Assembly (NCBI RefSeq): GCF_029626225.1
Contig: NZ_JARUBP010000001.1
Coordinates: 7,564,001 to 7,628,000 of the forward strand
Source of the DNA: Asanoa sp. WMMD1127
GTDB taxonomy: Bacteria > Actinomycetota > Actinomycetes > Mycobacteriales > Micromonosporaceae
Direction: 5' to 3'
Length of the DNA: 64,000 bases
Shown here: piece after piece, positions 34,365 through 43,072 of the stretch
How positions within the stretch are numbered: the first letter of the stretch is position 1
Layout: the number at the start of each line of letters is the position of its first letter
Position numbers and translations under genes: made by a program
The notes under the pieces: model-generated
The model's database searches: none
Told to the model about the DNA's origin: nothing
What the model saw: the letters and a program-made list of their open reading frames with translations, nothing else

Positions 34365-35737
34365 GCGACACCCTGCGCGCGGCCACCGCGACGATCGAGG
34401 GACCCGCCGACCCGTGGCCCGCGTTCGCGGAGCGCGAGCGGCGGCGCCGGCGCACCCGGCGGGTCCGGCGCACCGCGCTCGCCGCGGTGGTGGCCGCGGC
34501 GGTCGGGGTGCAGACCAACATCGTCCCGTTGCCGGGCTGGGCGCCCGGCATCGCGCTCGCGTCACCGTGGTCGGCGCTGGCGGCCGAGCCGGCGCGGGGT
34601 TCGCTGACCGGCGACGCCGCGTGGGTTGCGGCCTTCCGCGACCGGGTCACCGGCCTCGACAACCCCGACGGTTTCTGGGCGGTGGCGGGACGCGACCGCA
34701 TCAAGGTCCTCTACGCCAGCGACGCACCGGGGACGCGGGTCGCGCTCGTGCTCGTACCGCTGCGGTTCGGCTTCGTCACGAGCTGGGAGCTCATCTGGTA
34801 CGAGGGCCCGGCCGGCGCCACTCCCGACCAGATGACGCAGGGCGGCAACGAGGACGCCCGGAACCCGGTGGTGACGCTGACGCAAGCGGACGGTCAGCGG
34901 GGCGGCTACGCCCTGGTCGTCGGACCGCGCGGCACCACCGTCACGATCACCGGTGACCCGCGCTACGCCACGTCTGGTGTGGTGCAGCGGCGCCAACTGG
35001 CCACATCGGACGGTGACGGGGTGGGTCTCGTGCTGCTCCCCCCGGCGCCGCTGCCGCCGGCCCTGGAGGCCCGGGTCACTCGCGGTTCCACCGTGCTCTA
35101 CGAGGGCGGCTTCTCCGGTGGCTGGGGCTCGTCGGCGGGCGGGGACCCGTTCGCGCCGACGGACGACCAACTGCGGTCGGCGGCGGTCGGCAGCCGGGGT
35201 CCCGCGCCGTCCCCCGAGCTGCTGACGTGGTTCGTGCAGCTCGCGTTGCGCGACAGCAACCTGCCGGCGGCCGGCACGACGGTGCGGTTGCGCTGGTCGG
35301 GTGTGGTCAACGGGCAGCCGGCGGTGCTGCTCACGGTGCAGCCGCCTGGCGGTGGGGTGATCGCGTACGCCATGCACGGTGACGTGTCGAGCAGCCGCAT
35401 GGACCTGCGACTCCTGCTGCCGGCGGCCGAGGCGGACCGGCGTCCCATCGGCTGGCGACTGCGGGCCGAGGGTGGTGACGGCCGGACGGACCGGGTGCTG
35501 GTGGCGACCCCGGCCGGCACGGCCACGGCGGCGGTCACGGTCGCCGGGGGCGCGCCGGCGCCGGTGGAGCTGGACCCGTCGGGCGCCGGCACCACATCGG
35601 TGCCACCGGACCAACCGGCGACGGTGACGGCGTACGCGGCCGACGGGACCGTGCTGGCCAGCACTCCGGTGCCGCCGTTCGAGAACGACAGCTCGCTCCT
35701 GCCCGGCGACACACCCGGCACCCGCATCGTCCCGTGA
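34358..35737 (+). CDS. membrane-anchored protein coupled to sigma factor (putative anti-sigma)
   Basis: This 459-residue protein has a short cytoplasmic N-terminus rich in Arg (about residues 28-40), one transmembrane helix (about 41-60) and a large extracytoplasmic domain with repeated beta strands. There is no ZAS zinc-binding signature. The stop/start overlap with the sigma gene and a strong AGGAGG upstream suggest regulation of that sigma factor, as commonly seen for SigE-family pairs. That role is inferred from context only. Confidence 0.75.
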   Translation: MLSDTLRAATATIEGPADPWPAFAERERRRRRTRRVRRTALAAVVAAAVGVQTNIVPLPGWAPGIALASPWSALAAEPARGSLTGDAAWVAAFRDRVTGLDNPDGFWAVAGRDRIKVLYASDAPGTRVALVLVPLRFGFVTSWELIWYEGPAGATPDQMTQGGNEDARNPVVTLTQADGQRGGYALVVGPRGTTVTITGDPRYATSGVVQRRQLATSDGDGVGLVLLPPAPLPPALEARVTRGSTVLYEGGFSGGWGSSAGGDPFAPTDDQLRSAAVGSRGPAPSPELLTWFVQLALRDSNLPAAGTTVRLRWSGVVNGQPAVLLTVQPPGGGVIAYAMHGDVSSSRMDLRLLLPAAEADRRPIGWRLRAEGGDGRTDRVLVATPAGTATAAVTVAGGAPAPVELDPSGAGTTSVPPDQPATVTAYAADGTVLASTPVPPFENDSSLLPGDTPGTRIVP

Positions 35738-35793
35738 CGGTCACGCCGTGGCCGCCGGTTTCGGTGCGGTCGGCGCCGGAGATTCAAGGCGGC

Positions 35794-35994
35794 ATGGAGA
35801 ATCTCACGGCTCTGGGCGCGGCCGGGGTCGGCTTGGCGTTCATCGTGCTGAACAAGAAGGTCGTCGAACACTCGGCGTTCCGCCCTCAACACATGAGCCG
35901 CTTCGAGACCAACGCCCGCCGCGTGGTCCTGGTTATCTGCGCCTCGTGCCTTGTGGTCGGCGCGGTGTTGAGCATGTTCGGCGTATTCGATTAG
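35794..35994 (+). CDS. small two-helix membrane protein
   Basis: This 66-residue protein has hydrophobic segments at about residues 4-20 (LGAAGVGLAFIVLN) and 44-62 (VVLVICASCLVVGAVLSMFG), separated by a charged loop. I recognise no family. AAGGCGG precedes ATG 35794. It follows the sigma/anchor pair by 56 nt on the same strand. Confidence 0.6.
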   Translation: MENLTALGAAGVGLAFIVLNKKVVEHSAFRPQHMSRFETNARRVVLVICASCLVVGAVLSMFGVFD

Positions 35995-36184
35995 CCGTCA
36001 GGTGACGGGCCATGGCGACCCGGCACAGGTTCCTCTAGGGTCGGCGGTAGGGCTGGTGCGGCCCGCCGCTTGCGCCTTCGGGTTTGGTGAACGCATCTTT
36101 CGGATGTTGACTCGGATCTCCTTGACGGCGGACCCGGTCGGCAACGCAAGCACCGACGGATGGCTCGCCGTGGAAGAGGAATCC

Positions 36185-36778
36185 GTGGTTCAGCACAGCG
36201 ATCCCAAACAGATGGCCAAGGCGTTGCGCGGTGAGTTGCGGGCGCGTTATGACGTCGACGCCGCGCACAGTGAATGCCTCGAGATCGTCGCGCGGCAGCA
36301 CGGTGTCGCCAACTGGAACGTCCTGGCCGCGCGGCGCCCGGCGGCGCTGCCGTGGGGGGCGGCCGCCTCGACCATCCCGGTTCTGCAGATCTACTCGGTC
36401 GACGAGGCGCTGCGGTTCTACGTCGAGTTCCTCGGGTTCACGCTCGACTTCGGTGGGCCGGCCGGTGGGCCCGGGACCGCCTACTACGGGCAGCTGTCCC
36501 GGGGCGCCACGACGCTGCACGTGACCGAGGTGGCCTACGAGGCCGGGCCCGGCGCGACGGTGTTCATCTGGATCGACGGGATCGAGAGCCTGCGGGAGAC
36601 GCTCAACGCGCGGCGCGAGGTGGTTCCGGTCTGGGGGCCGGCCGTCTGGGCGCCCGAGCTCGAGACGGCGCCGTGGGGCGCGCGGGTGTTGACGATCGCC
36701 GACCCGTTCGGCAACCACCTGCGCTTCAACGAGCCCACCGACCCGGCGGAGCGGGCGGCTCTCCCGAACTGGGGGTGA
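36185..36778 (+). CDS. glyoxalase/bleomycin-resistance superfamily protein
   Basis: This 197-residue protein has an N-terminal helical domain (PKQMAKALRGELRARY... HSECLEIVARQHGVANWNVL) and a VOC glyoxalase domain (IPVLQIYSVDEALRFYVEFLGF to DPFGNHLRFNEP). The two-part layout is typical of 'glyoxalase superfamily protein' entries. Metal or small-molecule binding is expected but the substrate is unknown. GTG 36185 was chosen for the AGAGGA ribosome site. The 3' end overlaps the convergent zinc-motif gene by 53 nt. Confidence 0.85.
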   Translation: MVQHSDPKQMAKALRGELRARYDVDAAHSECLEIVARQHGVANWNVLAARRPAALPWGAAASTIPVLQIYSVDEALRFYVEFLGFTLDFGGPAGGPGTAYYGQLSRGATTLHVTEVAYEAGPGATVFIWIDGIESLRETLNARREVVPVWGPAVWAPELETAPWGARVLTIADPFGNHLRFNEPTDPAERAALPNWG

Positions 36779-36983
36779 CGTCGAGCGTCGGTTGAGACGG
36801 CTGCCGGTGGAGAGGGCACGGACCGCCACCGGTGGCCGCGCCGCACCGTTCACCGTTGCGCTTCGTGCCGCCGCACTGCACGGCCGGGTCGTGCACGTGG
36901 CAGAGGCCCGACGGACGTGGGCCGATCGGGCAGGCATAGCCCTTGCGGGTGATCGCCCGGCAGCGGGCGCGGCGTTCCGTCAT
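36726..36983 (-). CDS. small protein with two tandem Cys/His zinc-binding motifs
   Basis: This 85-residue protein carries two copies of a C-x8-C-x6-9-C-x2-H motif: CRAITRKGYAC...CHVH and CGGTKRNGERC...CPLH, each with a T-x2-G core. This is the layout of small DUF5763-like treble-clef proteins. The remaining 20 residues are Pro/Ser-rich and lie antisense to the glyoxalase gene end. ATG 36983 was chosen; an in-frame GTG at 37010 has no better signal. The function is unknown. Confidence 0.6.
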   Translation of the reverse strand: MTERRARCRAITRKGYACPIGPRPSGLCHVHDPAVQCGGTKRNGERCGAATGGGPCPLHRQPSQPTLDVTPSSGEPPAPPGRWAR

Positions 36984-37180
36984 GCCGGTGGACGCTAGGA
37001 ACACCGGCACCGCATGGCTGACCGCATGCCGGAAGACGGGTCCAGCGACGGGAAACCGTTACGGCCCTGCAATCGAACGGCGATTCCGGTCACATTCCCA
37101 GTGCGAAGACCCCCTGGCGTAACCGGCGGCGGGTTGGATCACGCCGTACCGGAAAGCTGGTTCGAACTTCGGGATGGTCC

Positions 37181-37999
37181 ATGTCGTCTCCTGCCCTGAC
37201 CGTCAACGCCGAGTCGGTCGAGGCCGAGCTGATGCGTCGGCTGGCCGTGCTCGCGCCCGCGTCGGCGGCGGAGGCGCTCGGCATGACCAGCGGCCGGGTC
37301 GGCGGCGGCGTGGTCATCTCGCTCCGGCACGACCCGGCCGGCGGGTTCTTCAACCGGGCCTTGGGGCTCGGGCTCACCGAGCCCGTCACCACCGACGTGA
37401 TCGCCGAGGTGCTCGACTTCCATCGGCGGCACGGCAGCCCGGCCTGCCACGTCCAGATCGCGCCGGATCTCCTGCCGCCCGACTGGGCCGGGATCGCGGC
37501 CACCCACCAGCTCCACGTGGGCAGCGCGCTCGTGAAGGTCGCGGCCGAGGTCGACGACGTGAAGCCGGCCGGGACCGACCTGCGGATCGGACCGGTCGGC
37601 GCCGACCAGGTCGACGCGTGGGCGGCGCTCACCTGGGAGCTGTTCGAGATCCCGAACCCGCATCTGGCGGCGGCGGTGGCGGCGGTCGCGCGTACCGACA
37701 GCTCGCAGGCCTTCGCCGCCTGGGACGGTGACGTGATGGTCGGCGTGGCCAATCTGTTCATGCACGGCGAGACGGCGCAGCTCAACTCCGGCGCGACCCG
37801 GGCCACCCACCGCCGCCGCGGGGTCCAGTCGGCGTTGATCGCCGAGCGCACGGCCTGGGCGGCCGACGCCGGCTGCCGCTGGGTGGTCACCGAGGCCGAG
37901 AAGCCGGCGGTCGAGGGCGGCAACCAGTCACTGAACAACATGATCAGAGCCGGATTCACCCCGTTGTACGAGCGTCCCAACTGGATCTGGCGACCCTGA
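37181..37999 (+). CDS. GNAT-family N-acetyltransferase
   Basis: This 272-residue two-part protein has an N-terminal substrate-like half and a C-terminal GNAT domain with VANLFMHGETAQLNSGATRA, the acetyl-CoA loop THRRRGVQSALIAERT and the NQSLNNMIRAGFTPLYERPNW end. It resembles the FR47/DUF-type GNATs with a degenerate first domain. The substrate is unknown. It stands alone; 170 bp upstream show no other gene. Confidence 0.85.
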   Translation: MSSPALTVNAESVEAELMRRLAVLAPASAAEALGMTSGRVGGGVVISLRHDPAGGFFNRALGLGLTEPVTTDVIAEVLDFHRRHGSPACHVQIAPDLLPPDWAGIAATHQLHVGSALVKVAAEVDDVKPAGTDLRIGPVGADQVDAWAALTWELFEIPNPHLAAAVAAVARTDSSQAFAAWDGDVMVGVANLFMHGETAQLNSGATRATHRRRGVQSALIAERTAWAADAGCRWVVTEAEKPAVEGGNQSLNNMIRAGFTPLYERPNWIWRP

Positions 38000-38068
38000 G
38001 CCGGATCAAGGCTGTTCAGGTCCGAAAACCGCCGGACGCCGGGGCCGGGCCGGGGTTGGCTGGGGCGC

Positions 38069-38842
38069 ATGACCGCACACCACCGTTTCCGTGACCTGCA
38101 CCGCCCCGGCCAGCCGCTCGTGCTGCCCAACGCCTGGGACGCCGCCACCGCCCGGCTCGTGGCCGACGCCGGGGCCGCCGCCGTCGCCACGACCAGCGCC
38201 GGCGTCGCCTGGAGCCTCGGCGTCGGCGACGGCGGCCGGCTCGGTCGCGACCGGGCCGTCGACCTCGTCGCCCGGGTCGTCGCGGCGGTCGGGGTGCCGG
38301 TGAGCGCCGACATCGAGGACGGGTACGGCGACGTCGCCGGCACCGTCCGCGGCGTGCTGGCGGCCGGGGCCGTCGGGGTCAACCTGGAGGACGGCGAGGC
38401 GTCGCGGGCGCAGCACGCCGCGCGGATCGCCGAGGCCCGGCGGGCGGCCGGCCCGGAGCTGTTCGTCAACGCGCGGATCGACACTTACCTGCGGTCGCTC
38501 GGCGATCCGGCCGACCGGCTGCGGGAGACGCTCGCACGGGCCGGCGCCTACGTCGCGGCCGGGGCGGACGGCGTGTTCGTGCCGGGCGTCGCCGACGCCG
38601 AGACGATCGCCGCGCTCGTGGCCGGGGTGCCGGCGCCGCTCAACGTGATGGTCGGGCCCGGGTCGCTGTCCGTCGGCGAGCTCGCGGGGCTGGGTGTGGC
38701 CCGGGTCAGCGCCGGCGCCGCGATCGCCCTGGCCGCCCACGCCGCCACCCGGCGGGCGGCCGAGGAGCTGCTGACCACCGGCACCTACGCCGCCCTCGAC
38801 AGCGGCCTGGACTTCGCGACGACGGACACGCTGATGCGCTGA
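38069..38842 (+). CDS. isocitrate lyase / PEP mutase-family protein
   Basis: This 257-residue TIM-barrel protein of the isocitrate lyase/PEP mutase superfamily shows LVLPNAWDAATARLVADAG, the Mg-binding DIEDGYG, VNLEDG and VNARIDTY. The catalytic K-x-C-G-H loop of true isocitrate lyases is absent, so it belongs to the oxaloacetate-hydrolase/phosphonomutase-like group. Its exact C-C or P-C bond reaction is unknown. It stands alone. Confidence 0.88.
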   Translation: MTAHHRFRDLHRPGQPLVLPNAWDAATARLVADAGAAAVATTSAGVAWSLGVGDGGRLGRDRAVDLVARVVAAVGVPVSADIEDGYGDVAGTVRGVLAAGAVGVNLEDGEASRAQHAARIAEARRAAGPELFVNARIDTYLRSLGDPADRLRETLARAGAYVAAGADGVFVPGVADAETIAALVAGVPAPLNVMVGPGSLSVGELAGLGVARVSAGAAIALAAHAATRRAAEELLTTGTYAALDSGLDFATTDTLMR

Positions 38843-38867
38843 CCCGCGTCCACTATGGAGGCCTTCG

Positions 38868-39143
38868 TCAGCGCAGGGTGCGCGACGCGTAGCCGACGAG
38901 CTGGTCCAGGCGGCTGACCGCGTCCCGGGCGGCGGCCCGGCCGCGGTCGGTCAGCTGGTAGGTGTCGCTGTCGAGGCGCTCGACGAACCGGTGCCGGGTC
39001 CGCAGGGGATCCAGCAACCGCGCCGCCCGGTCGATCTCGCTCTTCGGCAGCCCACCCCGCCGCAGCTCGTCCATGATCTTCCAGCGGTCGGCCCGCGTGG
39101 CGTCCACCGCGAGCAGAACCCGCAGCTCGAGCTCGTTCAACAT
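38868..39143 (-). CDS. winged-helix transcriptional regulator-like protein
   Basis: This 91-residue winged-helix protein has LELRVLLAVDATRADRWKIMDELRRG, a recognition region PKSEIDRAARLLDPL and the wing RHRFVERLDSDTYQLTDRGR. It is PadR/MarR-like in size but has no effector domain. GAGGAG precedes ATG 39143. It is divergent from the AlkZ-like gene, with about 150 bp between them. Confidence 0.8.
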   Translation of the reverse strand: MLNELELRVLLAVDATRADRWKIMDELRRGGLPKSEIDRAARLLDPLRTRHRFVERLDSDTYQLTDRGRAAARDAVSRLDQLVGYASRTLR

Positions 39144-39280
39144 GGCGGCTCCTCTGCGGCGACGGCGCCGGGGGCCACCATTTTGCCGAACCACCCTGAC
39201 CGGCCCAATCAGCCACTCGGCCGACCCGGACCCGCCACACCGAGGCCACGATCGGCGCGCGCGCGAGCGTCGTAACCGGT

Positions 39281-39286
39281 TATGGT
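39281..39286 (+). promoter_or_regulatory. -10 element TATGGT, leaderless start
   Basis: TATGGT ends 6 nt before ATG 39293, and no Shine-Dalgarno is present. Confidence 0.5.
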
Positions 39287-39292
39287 GGTTAC

Positions 39293-40357
39293 ATGAGCGT
39301 GGGTTGGGAGCAGGTGCTTCGGTGGCGGATGCGGCGGCACCATCTCGACGGGGACAAGGCCGCCGATCCGGTCGCGGCCGCCCGCCGCGTCGTGGGTGTG
39401 CACGCACAGGTCGCCGCCTCCGCCGTGACCGCGACGCACCTGCGCACGAAGCGCCCCACCACCGCCGAGCGCCTCGACGGCCTGCTCTACGACAAGCGCG
39501 CCCTGGTCCGGACCTGGGCCGCCCGGGGCACAATGCACCTCCTGCCGGCCGACGACTTCCCGCACTGGGTCGCGGCCATGTCGACGCGCAAGCGCGAGAC
39601 CACCAACTCCTGGCTGAAATATCACGGCGTCACCGCAGACAAGATGACCGACATCCTGGCCGCGCTGCCGGACGTGCTCACCGACGAGCCGCTGACCCGC
39701 GCGGAGCTGGCCACCGCGATCATCGACGCCACCGGCCACCGGGACCTCGACGGACCGCTGACGCAGGGCTTCGGCGCCGTGCTCAAACCGGCCGCCTTCC
39801 GGGGCCTGCTCTGCTCCGGCCCGCCGCGCGGCCGCAACGTCACGTTCGTGGCGCCCCGGAGCTGGCTCGGCGACTGGGCGCCCGTCGACGCGGAGACGGC
39901 GATCGACCGGCTGGCCGCCGACTACCTCGGCGCGTTCGGCCCGGCCACGCCGGAGGAGTTCGCCCGCTGGTTCGACCTCACCCCGGCCCTGGCCAAGAAG
40001 TCCTTCGCCCGGCTCGATTTGGCCACGGTCGACGTCGACGGCACGCCGATGCGCATCCCGGAGAAACACCTGGCCGAACTCGAGAAGAAGCGCGAACCGG
40101 CCGTCGCCGTCCTGCCCGCCTTCGACCCCTACGTCACCGGGAGCACACGGCAGCTCGAGCTGATCGGCGCCGCCGGGCACAAGGCCGAGGTCTCCCGCCC
40201 GCAGGGGTGGATCTCGCCGACCGTGGTCGTCGACGGCTGGATCCGCGGCACCTGGGACCCCGAGACCAAAGAGATCACCTACTTCGGGACGATCCCGGCG
40301 ACGGTACGCCGTACGGTGGTCAGCATGATCGACGCGAACCTCTCGACTGGCGGGTGA
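39293..40357 (+). CDS. AlkZ/YcaQ-like winged-helix DNA-binding protein (HTH_42)
   Basis: This 354-residue protein belongs to the HTH_42 superfamily that contains the AlkZ and YcaQ (AlkX) DNA glycosylases, which unhook interstrand crosslinks and bulky adducts. The N-terminal block DPVAAARRVVGVHAQVAAS places His37-Ala-Gln39 where AlkZ has its catalytic Gln-x-Gln motif, so it belongs to the H-x-Q variant. The YDKRALVRTWAARGTMHLLP and C-terminal LPAFDPYVTGS segments are family-typical. DNA repair or self-resistance is plausible; no toxin biosynthesis genes are nearby. Confidence 0.85.
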   Translation: MSVGWEQVLRWRMRRHHLDGDKAADPVAAARRVVGVHAQVAASAVTATHLRTKRPTTAERLDGLLYDKRALVRTWAARGTMHLLPADDFPHWVAAMSTRKRETTNSWLKYHGVTADKMTDILAALPDVLTDEPLTRAELATAIIDATGHRDLDGPLTQGFGAVLKPAAFRGLLCSGPPRGRNVTFVAPRSWLGDWAPVDAETAIDRLAADYLGAFGPATPEEFARWFDLTPALAKKSFARLDLATVDVDGTPMRIPEKHLAELEKKREPAVAVLPAFDPYVTGSTRQLELIGAAGHKAEVSRPQGWISPTVVVDGWIRGTWDPETKEITYFGTIPATVRRTVVSMIDANLSTGG

Positions 40358-40426
40358 GACGGGGCTACAGTCCGAGCCAGTCTCGGCTTACCGGCCGGTA
40401 ATGACATGTGGGGGGCACGGGAGCTG

Positions 40427-41743
40427 ATGCCGGAGCTGCCAGGTGGGTTCCTCTGGGGAGTGTCCACCTCCGCCTACCAGATCGAGGGCGCCGTCGACGA
40501 GGGCGGCCGTGGCCGGTCGATCTGGGACACCTTCAGCGCGACGCCCGGCCGTATCGTCGACGGGACCACCGGCGCGGTCGCCACCGACTCCTACCACCGC
40601 TATGCCGACGACATCGCGCTGATGCGGGAGCTGGGCGTCGGCGCCTACCGGTTCTCCGTCGCGTGGCCGCGCGTCCAGCCCGACGGCGCCGGCCCCGCCA
40701 ACGGCAACGGGCTCGACTACTACGAGCGCCTCGTCGACGCCCTGCTCGAGGCCGGCATCGCCCCGGTCGCCACCCTCTTCCACTGGGACCTGCCACAGGC
40801 GCTGCAGGACCGCGGCGGCTGGCTCGACCGGGAGACCGCGCACCGGTTCGGCGACTACGCGGCCCTCGTCGCCGGCCGGCTCGGCGACCGGGTGCGCATG
40901 TGGATCACGCTCAACGAGCCGTTCGTCCACATGTCGCTCGGCTACGGCCTCGGCACCCACGCGCCCGGCGAGCAGCTGCTCTTCGGCGCGTTCCCGGTGG
41001 CGCACCACCAGCTGCTCGGGCACGGGCTCGCGGTGGCCGCCCTGCGTGACCACTCGGCCAGCCCGGTCGCGATCGCCAACAACTACTCCCCCGCCCGGCC
41101 CGTGAGTCAGGAGCCGGCGGATCTGGCCGCCGCGGCGGCGTACGACGCCCTGCACAACCGGGTCTTCACCGACCCGTTGTTCGGCCTCGGCTATCCCGAG
41201 GGCGCCGCCGACCTGTCCGTGGTCCGCGACGGCGACCTCGACGTGATCGCGGCGCCGCTGGACGCGCTGGGCGTCAACTACTACAACCCGACCGGCGTAC
41301 GCGGCCCGCAGGACGGCAGCCCGCTCCCCTTCGAGATGGTCCCGCTCGACGGCTACCCGACCACGGCGTTCGGCTGGCCCGTGGCGCCCGACGGGTTGCG
41401 GGAACTGCTGGTCGGGCTGCACGGCCGCTACCAGAGCGCGCTGCCGCCGATCTACATCACCGAGAGCGGCTGCGCGTACGACGACGTCGTCACCCCCGAC
41501 GGCGCCTGCGCCGACCCGGAGCGGATCGCCTACCTCGACGCCCACCTGACCGCCCTGCGGCAGGCACAGGACGACGGTGTCGACGTGCGCGGCTACTTCG
41601 TCTGGTCGCTGCTCGACAACTGGGAGTGGGCCGAGGGGTTCACCAAGCGGTTCGGGCTCGTGCACGTCGACTTCGAGACGCAGACGCGTACGCCCAAGAG
41701 CTCCTTCGCCTGGCTGCGGGAGCGCATTCGTGACCACCGTTGA
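40427..41743 (+). CDS. GH1 beta-glucosidase
   Basis: This 438-residue family-1 glycoside hydrolase lacks a signal peptide, so it hydrolyses imported beta-glucosides in the cytoplasm. Signatures are the N-terminal FLWGVSTSAYQIEGA, the acid/base glutamate in TLNEPFVH, and the nucleophile in YITESGCAYDD. The usual TENG is TESG here, as in many actinobacterial members. It overlaps the MFS transporter gene by 14 nt, so uptake and hydrolysis are coupled. ATG 40427 follows GGGAG; ATG 40406 is also in frame. Confidence 0.92.
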   Translation: MPELPGGFLWGVSTSAYQIEGAVDEGGRGRSIWDTFSATPGRIVDGTTGAVATDSYHRYADDIALMRELGVGAYRFSVAWPRVQPDGAGPANGNGLDYYERLVDALLEAGIAPVATLFHWDLPQALQDRGGWLDRETAHRFGDYAALVAGRLGDRVRMWITLNEPFVHMSLGYGLGTHAPGEQLLFGAFPVAHHQLLGHGLAVAALRDHSASPVAIANNYSPARPVSQEPADLAAAAAYDALHNRVFTDPLFGLGYPEGAADLSVVRDGDLDVIAAPLDALGVNYYNPTGVRGPQDGSPLPFEMVPLDGYPTTAFGWPVAPDGLRELLVGLHGRYQSALPPIYITESGCAYDDVVTPDGACADPERIAYLDAHLTALRQAQDDGVDVRGYFVWSLLDNWEWAEGFTKRFGLVHVDFETQTRTPKSSFAWLRERIRDHR

Positions 41744-43007
41744 CCCGGAGGCGTCCGCCCTGCCGGCGGCGCTGGCCGAGCCGACGGTACGCGTCCGGCG
41801 CGGCTGGATCGCGCTCCTCTTCTCGGCCAACCTCGGCGTCTGGATGGCGTTCTTCACGCCGATCCAGATCCTGCTGCCGAACCAGGTCGCCGCGATCGCG
41901 CCCGACCACAAGGAGACGGCGCTGGCCTGGGCGATGGGCTTCGGCGCGCTGGCCGCGATCGTCGCGAACCCCGTCGCCGGCGCGTTCTCCGACCGCACCA
42001 CGCTGACGATCGGTGGCCGCCGGTTCGGCCGCCGGCACGTCTGGACGCTCGGCGGCGCGGTGCTCGGCGCGCTGTCGCTGGTCGCGCTGGCCCAGCAGCA
42101 GACCATCGTCGGCGTCACGTTGGCCTGGGTCGCCGCGCAGGCGTGCTTCAACGCGATGCTGGCCGCGCTGACCGCGGCGCTGCCCGACCGGGTGCCGGTG
42201 GACCAGCGCGGCGGCGTGTCGGGGTGGGCGGGCATACCGCAGGCGCTCGGCCTGGTGATCGGCGCCGTGCTGGTCACCACGATCTTCACCGGCAACGCGT
42301 CGGGCTACCTGGCGGTGGCTGTCGCCGTACTCGTGCTCGGGCTGCCGTTCGCGTTCTTCACCGGCGACGACCCGCTGCCGCGCGAGCACCGGCCGCCGTT
42401 CTCCTTCGCCGGACTGGTCCGCGGCATGTGGATCAGCCCGCGCCGCCACCCCGACTTCGCCTGGGCCTGGGGCACCCGGTTCCTGGTGCAGGTCGGCAAC
42501 GCGCTCGGCACGCTCTACCTGCTCTACTTCCTCGAGGACGGCGTCGGCTACGCGGATCCCGAGGGCGGGCTGCTGATCCTGATCCTGCTCTACACGGCCG
42601 GCATGATGGCCACGGCCGTGGTCGCCGGGCGGCTCTCCGACCGCTCCGGCCGCCGCAAGATCTTCGTGATCTGGTCCGGCGTGATCATGGCGGTGGCGGC
42701 GCTGATCCTGGCGGTCTGGCCGGTCTGGACCGCCGCGCTCGTGGCCGCGGTGCTGCTCGGCGCGGGCTACGGCGCCTACCTGGCGGTCGACGCGGCGCTG
42801 ATCACCCAGGTGCTGCCGGCGGCGACGACCCGCGGCAAGGACCTCGGCGTGATCAACATCGCGAACTCGGCACCGCAGGCGCTCGGCCCATTCGGCGCGG
42901 CGTGGATCGTGGTCTACCTGGGCGGCTACCCCACGTTGTACGCCGTGACCGCGGCCGTGACCCTGCTCGGCAGCGTGCTGGTCCGCAAGATCCGCTCGGT
43001 GCCGTGA
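41730..43007 (+). CDS. MFS transporter (sugar-type)
   Basis: This 425-residue integral membrane protein has 12 predicted helices and the MFS loop motif DRTTLTIGGRRFGRRHVW between helices 2 and 3, resembling the GPH/sucrose-type MFS group. It also has LSDRSGRRKIFVIW between helices 8 and 9. GTG 41730 sits inside the last codons of the GH1 gene, which argues for import of the glucosidase substrate. No binding protein or LacI regulator is adjacent. Confidence 0.88.
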   Translation: MTTVDPEASALPAALAEPTVRVRRGWIALLFSANLGVWMAFFTPIQILLPNQVAAIAPDHKETALAWAMGFGALAAIVANPVAGAFSDRTTLTIGGRRFGRRHVWTLGGAVLGALSLVALAQQQTIVGVTLAWVAAQACFNAMLAALTAALPDRVPVDQRGGVSGWAGIPQALGLVIGAVLVTTIFTGNASGYLAVAVAVLVLGLPFAFFTGDDPLPREHRPPFSFAGLVRGMWISPRRHPDFAWAWGTRFLVQVGNALGTLYLLYFLEDGVGYADPEGGLLILILLYTAGMMATAVVAGRLSDRSGRRKIFVIWSGVIMAVAALILAVWPVWTAALVAAVLLGAGYGAYLAVDAALITQVLPAATTRGKDLGVINIANSAPQALGPFGAAWIVVYLGGYPTLYAVTAAVTLLGSVLVRKIRSVP

Positions 43008-43060
43008 ATCCGGACATTCCGCACAGGAAACCTGGTGGCGGAGCACCCGGGAGTCGCCCG

Positions 43061-43066
43061 TAGGCT
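43061..43066 (+). promoter_or_regulatory. -10 element TAGGCT, leaderless start of gltX
   Basis: TAGGCT ends 6 nt before GTG 43073, and no Shine-Dalgarno is present. Confidence 0.45.
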
Positions 43067-43072
43067 TGGCGC

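Noticed and set aside
34358-35737. Zinc-binding anti-sigma (ZAS) domain
   Set aside because: No His-x3-Cys-x2-Cys motif is present. The anti-sigma role rests only on coupling to the sigma gene and the single membrane helix.
37156-37167. A 12-bp match (GCTGGTTCGAAC) to the T-arm of tRNA-Val, as a possible att site
   Set aside because: One 12-bp match in 64 kb is close to chance expectation. It does not extend to the tRNA 3' end, and there is no integrase.
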